NCBI RefSeq assembly: GCF_040869045.1
Contig: NW_027137012.1
Location: 247,944 to 311,943, forward strand
Length of the DNA stretch: 64,000 nt
Source: Eurosta solidaginis
Lineage: Eukaryota > Arthropoda > Insecta > Diptera > Tephritidae
Direction of reading: 5' to 3'
The notes under the pieces are model-generated. The model did no database searches, was not told where the DNA came from, and saw only the letters and a list, made by a program, of their open reading frames with translations. The position numbers and the translations under genes are program-made. Position 1 is the stretch's first letter, and each line of letters opens with the position of its first letter. Positions 53,876 through 64,000 of this stretch are shown here, in pieces.

Positions 53876-56800
53876 TATATTATAAATGGGAAAGTTTGGA
53901 TGTTAAGATGTTTGGATGTTTGGATGTTTGGATGTTTGTCCAGACGTTTGTCTTTGTGACTCAATAACGCAAGAACGGCTGGACCGATTTGGATGAAATT
54001 TTGCACACATATAGCCAATAGTCTAGAAGGATCTACTAGCTATATATTTTTCAAAAGGGGCGTGGTCCCCGCCCCCTAGGAACAGTTATAATTTAATTAT
54101 TATATTTTTTCGTCTTTGCGACTGAATCACGCCAGAATGGCTACACGGATTTTGATGAAATTTGGGACACAGACAGTAGTCTACTAGCGAAATTTTTTTC
54201 GAACATGGAAAGAGGGGTGGGGGTCCCACGACTCTTCGAGAAATTATTTTTCATAATTTTTACACATTATAACTTTACGTATACTGGCCTTCACCAATAT
54301 CACAGACTCAAGGGGTCAAATAAGTCGAGGGCTTACAAAGTAAGCAGTGACACCCTCCGCCCGCCCCCTTTATATCCCCCTCTGGTGTAAAATCCATAAA
54401 TTGTTATAACTCAATCTAAATTTTCTCCTAAATCAATAGTTTTTGGTATCTGGTACATACAGAACGAGATCTAGAGAATTTTGGAGGAACGATCAGTGGT
54501 CCTCTCCTCTACTGCCGCCATCCGCCCTCCATCAATTGTTTTTATTAGCACGCTTTTATTAGCTTTACCTGTATGTTTCTATCTAACTTTTTATTCGCTC
54601 CAATGCGCCTGCTGCCTTATTAACATGGTTTTATAATTAGCTTCACCTTATTTGTAATCCCGTAAGGGTCATATCGAGACCCTTCCGGGATCATTTCTGG
54701 ATGGTTTTCGGGATCGGTCCAGGATTACGCCGGGGTAATTTCGGGACTTTTTCGGGACTATTTCGGGATCATTTTGGGACCCTTCCGGGATCATTTCTGT
54801 ATAGTTTACGGGATCCGTCCGGGATCCCGTCGGGGTTATTTTGGAACATTTTCGGGACTATTCCGGAATCATTTCGGGACTATTTCGCGATCATTTGGGG
54901 ACCCTTCCGGCATCATTTCTGGAAGGTTTTCGGGATCCGTGCGGGATCTCGTCGGGGTCATATGGGGACTTTTTCGGGATCATTTGAGGGCTCTTCCGGC
55001 ATCATTTCTGGATGGTTTTCGGGATCCGTCCGGGATCCCGTCGGGGTCATTTCGGGACTTTTTCGCGACTAATACGGGATCATTTGGGAACCCTTTCGGC
55101 ATCATTTCTGGATGGTTTTCGGGATCCGTCCGGGATATCGTCGGGGTCATTTGGGGACTTTTTCGGGATCATTTGGGGGCTCTTCCGGCATCATTTCTGG
55201 ATGGTTTTCGGGATCCGTCCGGGATCCCGTCGGGGTCATTTCGGGACTTTTTCGCGACTAATACGGGATCATTTGGGAACCCTTTCGGCATCATCTCTGG
55301 ATGGTTTTCGGGATCCGTCCGGGATTACGCCGGGGTCATTTCGGGACTTTTTCGCGACTAATACGGGATCATTTGGGAACCCTTTCGGCATCATTTCTGG
55401 ATGGTTTTCGGGATCCGTCCGAGATCCCGTCGGGGTCATTTCGGGACTTTTTCGCGACTAATACGGGATCATTTGGGAACCCTTTCGGCATCATTTCTGG
55501 ATGGTTTTCGGGATCCGTCCGGGATCCCATTAGGGTAATTTCGGGACTATTAAGGGATCATTTGGGAACCTATCCGGCATCATTTCTGGATAAAGTTCGG
55601 GATCCGTCCGGGATGCCGACGAGGTCATTTCGGGACTATTTCGGGATCATTTGGGATACCTACCGGCATCATTTCTGGATGGTTTTTGGGATTCGTCCGG
55701 GATCCCGTCGTGGTCCTTTCGGGACTTTTTTTCGACTAATACGGGATCATTTGCGGACCCTTTCGGCATCATTTCTGGATAGTTGTCGGGATCCCGTCAC
55801 GGTCATTTCGGGACTATTAGGGGATCATTTGTGGACCTTTCCGGCATCATTTCTGGATAATTTTTGGTATCCGTCCGGGATGCCGACGAGGTCATTTCGG
55901 GATTATTTCGGGATCATTTGGGATACCTACCGGCATCATTTCTGGATGGTTTTAGGGATTCGTCCGGGATCCCGTCGAGGTCATTTCGGGACTTTTTCTC
56001 GACTAATACGGGATCATTTGCGGACCCTTTCGGCATAATTTCTGGATAGTTGTCGGGATCCGTTCGGGATCCCGTCACGGTCATTTCGGAACTATTAGGG
56101 GATCATTTGAGGACCTTTCCGGCATCATTTCTGGATAGTTTTTGGAATCCTTTCGGGATCCCGTCAGGGTCATTTCGGGGCTTTTTCGGGATCATTTAAG
56201 GATGGCTTTCAGGATTCGTCCGGGAACCCGTCAGGGTAATTTCTGGACTTTTCCGAGACTATTTCGGGATCATTTTGAGACCTTCCCAAGATCATTTCTG
56301 GATGGATTTCGGGATTTGTCCGGGATGCCCTCAGGGTCATTTTGGGACTATTAGGTGAGCATTTGAGGACCGTTCCGGCATCACTTCTGGATGGTTTTCG
56401 GTATCCGTTCAGATTCCCGTCGGAATAATTGCGGGACTTTTTCGGGATCATTGGGGTCCCTTCCAAAATCATTTCTGGATGGTTTTTGGGATTCGTCCGG
56501 CATCCCGTCGGGGTCATTTCGGTACTTTTTCTCGACTAATACGGGATCATTTGCGGGCCCTTTCGTATCATTTCTGGATAGTTGTCGGGATCCGTTCGGG
56601 ATCCCGTCAGGGTCTTTTCGGAACTATTGGGAGATCATTTGAGGACCTTTCCGGCATCATTTCTGGTTAGTTTTCGGGATCCTTTCCGGGTCCCATCAGG
56701 GTCATTTCGGGACTTTTTCGGCATCATTTAAGATTGGTTTTCAGGATTCGTCCGGTATCCGTCAGGGTAATTTCTGGACTTTTCCCAGACTATTTCGGGA

Positions 56801-59800
56801 TAATTTTGGGACCCTCCCAAGATCATTTCTGGATGGATTTCGGGATCTGTCCGGGATGCCGTCAGGGTCATTTTGGGACTATTAGGTGATCATTTGAGGA
56901 CCTTTTCGGCATCACTTCTGGATGGTTTTCGGTATCCGCTCAGGATCCCGTCGGAATTATTGCGGGACTTTTTCGGGATCATTTGGTGTCCCTTCCGGCA
57001 TCATTTCTGGCTGGTTTTTGGGATTCGTCCGGCATTCCGTCGGGTTCATTTCGGGACTTTTTCTCGACTAATACGGGATCATTTGCGGGCCCTTTCGGCA
57101 TCATTTCTAGATAGTTGTCGGGATCCGTTCGGGATCCCGTCAGGGTCTTTTCGGAACTATTAGGTGATCATTTGAGGACATTTCCGGCATCATTTCTGGA
57201 TAGTTTTCGGGATCCTTTCGGGGTCCAGTCAGGGTCATTTCGGGACTTTTTCGGGATCATTTAGAGATGGCTTTCAGGATTCGTCCGGGAACCCGTCAGG
57301 GTAATTTCTGAACTTTTCCGAGACTATTTCGGGATAATTTTGGGACCTTCCCAAGATCATTTCTGGATGGATTTTGTGAACCACTTCTGGATGGTTATCG
57401 GTATCCGATCAGGATCCCCTCTGAATCTTTGCGGGACTTTTTCGGGATCATTTGGGGTCCCTCCCAAGATCATTTCTGGATGGATTTCGAGATCTGTCTG
57501 GGATCCCGTCAGGGTCATTTAGGGGTGCGTTCGAGATCCCGTCAGGGTCATTTCGGGACTTCTTCGGGAATATATCGGGATCATTTCTGGATGGTTTATG
57601 GGATCCGTCCATGACCCCTTAAGGGTCATTTCGGGACTATTAGGTGATCATTTGAGGACCTTTCCGGCGTCACTTCTGCATGGTTTTCGGTATCCGTTCA
57701 GGATCCCGTCGGAATAATTGCGGGACTTTTTCGGGATCATTTGGGGTCCCTTCCGGCATCATTTCTGGATGGTTTTTGGGATTCGTCCGGCATCCCGACG
57801 AGGTCATTTCGGGACTTTTTCGGGACTATTTCGGGATCATTTTGGGACCCTTCCGGGATCATTTCTGTATAGTTTACGGGATCCGTCCGGGATCCCGTCG
57901 GGGTTATTTTGGAACATTTTCGGGACTATTCCGGAATCAATTCGGGACTATTTCGCGATCATTTGGGGACCCTTCCGTCATCATTTCTGGATGGTTTTCG
58001 GGATCCGTGCGGGATCTCGTCGGGGTCATATGGGGACTTTTTCGGGATCATTTGGGGGCTCTTCCGGCATCATTTCTGGATGGTTTTCGGGATCCGTCCG
58101 GGATATCGTCGGGGTCATTTGGGGACTTTTTCGGGATCATTTGGGGGCTCTTCCGGCATCATTTCTGGATGGTTTTCGGGATCCGTCCGGGATCTCGTCG
58201 GGGTCATTTGGGGACTTTTTCGGGATCATTTTGGGGCTCATCCGGCATCATTTCTGGATAGTTTTCGGGATCCGTCCGGGATCCCGTCGGGGTCATTTCG
58301 GGACTTTTTCGCGACTAATACGGGATCATTTGGGAACCCTTTCGGCATCATTTCTGGATGGTTTTCGGGATCCGTCCGGGATCCCGACGAGGTCATTTCG
58401 GGACTTTTTCGGGACTATTTCGGTATCATTTTGGGACCCTTCCGGGATCATTTCTGTATAGTTTACGGGATCCGTCCGGGATCCCGTCGCGGTTATTTTG
58501 GAACATTTTCGGGACTATTCCGGAATCAATTCGGGACTATTTCGCGATCATTTGGGGACCCTTCCGGCATCATTTCTGGATGGTTTTCGGGATCCGTGCG
58601 GGATCTCGTCGGGGTCATATGGGGACTTTTTCGGGATCATTTGGGGGCTCTTCCGGCATCATTTCTGGATGGTTTTCGGGATCCGTCCGGGATATCGTCA
58701 CGGTCATTTCGGAACTATTAGGGGATCATTTGAGGACCTTTCCGGCATCATTTCTGGATTGTTTTTGGAATCCTTTCGGGATCCCGTCAGGGTCATTTCG
58801 GGGCTTTTTCGGTATCATTTAAGGATGGCTTTCAGGATTCGTCCGGGAACCCGTCAGGGTAATTTCTGGACTTTTCCGAGACTATTTCGGGATCATTTTG
58901 GGACCTTCCCAAGATCATTTCTGGATGGATTTCAGATTCCCGTCGGAATAATTGCGGGACTTTTTCGGGATCATTGGGGTCCCTTCCGACATCATTTCTG
59001 GATGGTTTTTGGGATTCGTCCGGCATCCCTTCGGGGTCATTTCGGGACTTTTTCTCGACTAATACGGGATCATTTGCGGGCCCTTTCGGTATCATTTCTG
59101 GATAGTTGTCGGGATCCGTTCGGGATCCCGTCAGGGTCATTTCGGAACTATTGGGAGATCATTTGAGGACCTTTCCGGCATCATTTCTGGTTAGTTTTCG
59201 GGATCCTTTCCGGGTCCCATCAGGGTCATTTCGGGACTTTCGGCATCATTTAAGATTGGTTTTCAGGATTCGTCCGGGATCCGTCAGGGTAATTTCTGGA
59301 CTTTTCCCAGGCTATTTCGGGATAATTTTGGGACCCTCCCAAGATCATTTCTGGATGGATTTCGGGATCTGTCCGGGATGCCGTCAGGGTCATTTTGGGA
59401 CTATTAGGTGATCATTTGAGGACCTTTTCGGCATCACTTCTGGATGGTTTTCGGTATCCGCTCAGGATCCCGTCGGAATTATTGCGGGACTTTTTCGGGA
59501 TCATTTGGTGTCCCTTCCGGCATCATTTCTGGATGGTTTTTGGGATTCGTCCGGCATCCCGTCGGGTTCATTTCGGGACTTTTTCTCGACTAATACGGGA
59601 TCATTTGCGGGCCCTTTCGGCATCATTTCTAGATAGTTGTCGGGATCCGTCCGGGATGCCGTCAGGGTCATTTTGCTATTAGGTGATCATTTGAGGACCT
59701 TTCCGGCATCACTTCTGGATGGTTTCCGGTATCCGATCAGGATCCCCTCGGAATCATTGCGGGACTTTTTCGGGATCATTTGGGGTCCCTCCCAAGATCA

Positions 59801-61009
59801 TTTCTGGATGGATTTCGGGATCTGTCCGGGATCCAGTCAGGGTCATTTAGGGGTGCGTTCGAGATCCCGTCAGGGTCATTTCGGGACTATATCGGGATCA
59901 TTTCTGGATGGTTTATGGGATCCGTCCATGACCCCTTAAGGGTCATTTCGGGACTATTAGGTGATCATTTGAGGACCTTTCCGGCATCACTTCTGGATGA
60001 TTTTCGGTATCCGTTCGGGATCCCGTCGGAATCAATGCGGGACTTTTACGGAATCATTTGGGATTCCTTCCGGCATCATTTCTGGATGGTTTTCGGGATT
60101 TGTCCGGGATCCCGTCGGGGTTATTTCGGGACCTTTTCGGGGCTAATACGGGATCATTTGGGGATCCTCTAGGGGTCGTTTCGTGACTTTTTCTGTATTA
60201 TTTCGGGATCATTTTGGGACCCTTTTGGCATAATTTCTTGATGGTTTGCCGGATCCATCAGGGTCATTACGGGACCATTTTGGGATCATTTGGGGACCCT
60301 TCCGAGATCATTTCTGGATCCGTCCGGGATGCCGTAGGAGCCATTTCGGTATTTTTTGTTACTTTTCCGGGATAGTTTTTGCACCCTTCCGGGATCATTT
60401 CTGGATCTGTGCGGGATCCCATCTGGGTCAAATCCGGACTATCTCGGGATCATTTTGGAATCCTTCCGGAATCATTTCTGTATGGTTTTCGCGATCCATC
60501 GTGGATCCCCTCGGAGCCATTTCGGAACTTTTTCTGCAGTTAGTCGGGATAATTTAGGGACCCTTCCTGGATATTTTCTGGATGGTTTTTGAGATCCGCC
60601 CGGGAGCCCGTCAGGGTCATTTCGGAACCTTTTCGGGATCATTTTGGAACACCTTCAGGGATCATTTCTGTGCGGTTCTCTGGATACGTCTAGAATCGTG
60701 TCGCTCTCATTTCGGGTTTTTTGGGACTATTCGGGGAACTTTTGGAGACCCTTTCGGGGCATTTCTGGATGGTTTTCGGGATCCGTCCGCGATAGCGTTG
60801 GCGTCATTTCGTAGCTTTTTCTGGATAATTTCGGGATCATTTGGGATCCTATCAGGTTATCAGCTCATTTAGTTCTTTTTTTTACTCAATTACAAAAATA
60901 AAATGCATTAGACAGAAAACAAAATTTTAAACAGATAATAAGCAGGCTAACGCGAATAGCCCATATATTTAAAATTTTCCTTGCGGACGGGGCCGCGGGT
61001 AAAGGCTAG
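53876..61009 (+). mobile_element. Helitron H2, 7.1 kb
   Basis: It begins directly after the CTAG of H1 with TATATTATAAATGGGAAAGT, the H1 leader minus its TC start, and ends at CTAG (61006-61009) after the same hairpin. The first ~1 kb is almost identical to H1, as are array blocks such as 51520-51900 versus 56130-56520 and the last ~0.75 kb. The array (54660-60865) is longer than that of H1, so the copies diverged mainly by array expansion or loss. Confidence 0.85.
54660..60865 (+). repeat. 11-bp-based array inside H2
   Basis: Same monomers and unit classes as in H1, ~6.2 kb. Long blocks of several hundred bases are repeated within it; for example, the block near 57830-58090 recurs near 58430-58690. 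This indicates unequal exchange of multi-unit segments. All long frames here are repeat read-through. Confidence 0.95.
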
Positions 61010-63863
61010 TATATTATAAATGGGAAAGTTTGGATGTTAAGATGTTTGGATGTTTGTCCAGACGTTTGTCTTTGTGACTCAATCACGCAAGAACGGCTGG
61101 ACCGATTTGGATGAAATTTTGCACACATATAGCCTATAGTCTAGAAGGATCTACTAGCTATATTTTTTTGAAAAGGGGGGAGGTCCCCGTCCCCTAGTAA
61201 CAGTTAAAATTTAACTATTGTATTTTTTCTTCGTCTTTGTGACTGAATCACGCCAGAACGGCTACACGGATTTTGATGAAATTTGGTACACAGACAACAG
61301 TCTACAAGCGAAATTTTTTTCGAGCATGGAAAGGGGGTGGGGATGCCACGACCCCTTCAAACAATTACTTTTTAATAATTTTTACACATTATAATTTTAC
61401 CTTTACTGACCTTCACCAATATTACAACTCAATAGGTCAAATAAGTCGGGGGCTTACAAAATGAGCAGTGACACCCTCCGTGCCCCCCTCCCCCTTCTCC
61501 CAACCCCTGGCGTAAAATCTATAAATTGTTATAACTCAATATAAATTTTCTCCAAAATCAAGGTTTTGGTATCTGGCACATACAGATCGAGATCTAAACA
61601 ATTTTGGAAAAACGATCCACCATCATTTCTGAATGGTTTTCGGGATCCGTCCGGGATCCCTTCGGGGTCATTTCGGGACTTTTTCTCGACTAATACAGGA
61701 TCATTTGGGGACCTTTCCGACATCATTTCTGTATAGTTTTCTGGATCCGTCCGGGATCCCGACGGGGTCATTTCGGGACTATTTCGGGATCGTTTGGGGT
61801 ACCTACCGGCATCATTTCTGGATGGTTTTCGGTATCCGTCCGGGACCCCGTCGGGATCATTTCGGGAATATTAGGGGATCATTTGAGGACCTTTCCGGCA
61901 TCATTTCTGGATAGTTTTCGGGATCTGTACGGGAACCCATAGGGGTAATTTCGGGACTATTTCGGGATCATTTCGAGTATTTTCCGGCATCATTTCTAGA
62001 TGGTTTTCGGGATCCGTCCGGGATTCCGTCGGGGTCATTTCGGGACTTTTTCGGGGCTATTTTGGGATCATTTGTGGACCTTTCCGATATCATTTTTTGA
62101 TAGTTTTCGGGATCCGTCTGGGATCACGACGGGGTAATTTCGGGACTTTTTCGGGGCTATTTCGGGATCATCTGGGGTATTTTCCGGCATCATTCCAAGA
62201 TGGTTTTCGGGATCCGTCCGGGATCCCGTCGGGTTCATTTCGGGACTTTTTCTCGACTTATACGGGATCATTTGGGGACCCTTTCGGCATCATTTCTGGA
62301 TGATTTCGGTATCCGCCCGGGATCTCGTCAGGGACGTTCCGGGACTATTAGGGGATCGTTTAGGGACCTTTCCGGCATTATTTCTGAATAGTTTTCGGGA
62401 TTCGTTCAGGATCCCGTCGGGGACATTTCACGACTTTTTCGGGATCATTTGGGGTACCTTCTGGCATCATTTCTGGATAGTTTTTGGGATCCCGTCGGGG
62501 TCATTTCGGGACTATTAGGCGATCATTTGGGGACCTTTCTGGCATCATTTCTGAATAGTTTTTGGGATCCCGTCGGGGTCATTTCGGGACCCTTTCGGCA
62601 TCATTTCTGGATGGTTTTCGGGATCCGTCCGGGATACCATCATGGTCATTTCGGGACTATTAGGCGATCATTTGGGGACCTTTCTGGCATCATTTCTGGA
62701 TAGTTTTTGGGATCACGTCGGGGTCATTTCGGGACTATTTCGGATCATTTGGGGACCCTTTCGTCATCATTTCTGGGTTGTTTTCGGGATCAGCCCGGGA
62801 TCCCATCAGGGTCATTTCGGGACTATTAGGCGATCATTTGGGGACCTTTCTGGCATCATTTCTGGATAGTTTTTGGGATCCCGTCGGGGTCATTTCGGGA
62901 CTATTTCGGATCATTTGGGGACCCTTTCGGCATCATTTCTGGATGGTTTTCGGGATCCGTACGAGATCCAGTCAGGGTAATTTCGGGATTGTTAGGGGGA
63001 TTATTTGAGGACCTTTCCGGCATCATTTCTGGATAGTTTTCGGGAACTATACGGGAACCCATCGGGCCAATTTCGGAACTTTTTCGGGACTATTTCGGGA
63101 TCAATTGGGAACCTTTTAGGGGCCATTTCATGACTTTTTCTGTATTATTTCGGGATCATTTGGGGACCCTTCCGGCATCATTTCTTGATGGTTTTCCGGG
63201 TCCATCAGGGTCATTTCGGGACCATTTTGGGATCATTTGGGGACCCTTCCGAGGTCATTTCTGTAGGAGTCATTTCGAGATATTTTTGTAACTTTTTCGG
63301 GATAGTTTTGGGACCCTTCCGGGATCATTTGTGTATGGTTTTCGCGATCCGTCGTGGATCCCCTCGGGGTCATTTCGGAAATTTTTTTGGACTATGTCAG
63401 GATAATTTGGGAACCCTTCCTGGATATTTTCTGGATGGTTTTTGAGATCCGTACGGGAGCCCGTCAGGGTCATTTCGGAACTTTTCCGGGACTATTTCGG
63501 GACCATTTTTGTACCCTTCAGGGATCATTTCTGTGTGGTTCTCTGGATAAGTCTAGAATTGTGTCGTCGTCATTCCGGGTTTTTTGGGACTATTCCGGGA
63601 ACTTTTAGAGACCCTTCCGGGGCATTTCTGGACGGTTTTCGGGATTCGTCCGCGATGTCGTCGGGGTCATTTCGTGGCTTTTTCTGGATAACTTCGGGAT
63701 CATTTGGGGATCCTATCAGGTTATCAGCACATTATTTTATTTGCAAATAAAATGCATTAGACAGACAAATTTTTTTTAAACAGTTAACTTGATAAGCAGG
63801 CCAACGTGAATAGCCCATATATTTCATTTTCTCCTTGCGGACGGGGCCGCGGGTAAAGGCTAG
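61010..63863 (+). mobile_element. Helitron H3, 2.85 kb
   Basis: It follows the H2 CTAG without spacer. The leader has fewer GGATGTTT copies and more substitutions than H1 and H2, so it is the more divergent member. The array spans 61615-63725. The same hairpin ends in CTAG at 63860-63863. Confidence 0.85.
61615..63725 (+). repeat. 11-bp-based array inside H3
   Basis: The shortest of the three arrays, ~2.1 kb, with the same monomer types. Its last ~0.6 kb (from about 63100) parallels the ends of the H1 and H2 arrays (53040-53735 and 60180-60865), so the array edge is conserved while the middle varies. Confidence 0.95.
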
Positions 63864-63866
63864 TAT

Positions 63867-64000
63867 ATTTAAATCAAAAATCGTTAAACCTATCGTAACA
63901 GAATTCAGCAGAGAGATTGCCTTTACTATAAGGACTGCTTTGAAGAAAAATTTACGAAATTGGTTAAGGACGCCCACTTTTATATAAATGACTTTAAAAA
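63867..64000 (+). mobile_element. DINE-1-like element, partial at window end
   Basis: AAAAATCGTTAAACCTATCG and the following GCCTTTACTATAAGGACTGC match the interior of the element at 30511-31266 (from about 30814). It starts directly after the last Helitron CTAG and runs off the window. Confidence 0.75.

Overview
The window reads as transposon-dense, AT-rich intergenic or intronic DNA from a higher fly (Diptera). The best clue is a set of DINE-1/INE-1-type elements with the fly-typical 'GTCCGTCTGTCCG' core and a terminal hairpin followed by CCTTACTTGTTTT. Jockey-, CR1- and RNase H-type LINE remnants, tRNA-derived SINEs and a CsRn1-like Gypsy element agree with this. A tephritid fruit fly is my best guess, but that is inference from repeat style and not a database match. 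I see no rRNA, no intact tRNA gene, no CRISPR array and no complete host gene. One unrecognised exon-like reading frame (2614-2800) is the only candidate for host coding sequence.

Layout. 0-3 kb: a ~21-bp minisatellite split by a ~1.1-kb insert that holds 116-bp tandem repeats and a TA-flanked MITE, then the exon-like frame. 3-18 kb: old LINE, SINE and MITE debris, including two inverted copies of a ~0.78-kb composite repeat (2985-3764 and 9624-10398). 18.4-25.1 kb: a broken CR1/Jockey-like reverse transcriptase, a 2.3-kb DINE-1-like element with ~130-bp tandem repeats, and an RNase H LINE 3' end. 25.4-29.2 kb: a decayed 11-bp array, then Helitron copies, one of which keeps a piece of the Pif1-type helicase. 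30.5-37.7 kb: more DINE-1-like elements, nested within one another and carrying a hAT-type MITE, then a dead Tc1/mariner transposase. 39.0-43.9 kb: a young CsRn1-like LTR retrotransposon with two breaks in pol. 43.9-48.5 kb: LINE 3' ends and a regular 11-bp GTTATCGATTT array. 48.6-63.9 kb: three Helitrons joined head to tail, each filled with a satellite-like array.

The most striking structure is the Helitron block. Each unit has a Helitron-type 5' leader and a 3' hairpin ending in CTAG, and between them 2-6 kb of a G/T-rich array built from 11-bp monomers close to CGGGATCATTT. Higher-order units measure 78, 89, 100 or 122 bp, each 11n+1. A related lone Helitron copy at 26.84-27.49 kb has only ~0.2 kb of the same array. 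Because 11 is not divisible by 3, all three plus-strand frames of the consensus encode the same 11-residue cycle without stops. This explains the many long overlapping reading frames there, none of which I accept as genes.

The elements do not form a pathway. They are a layered record of insertions, with rolling-circle elements (Helitrons and DINE-1-like Helentron derivatives) accounting for the largest share.
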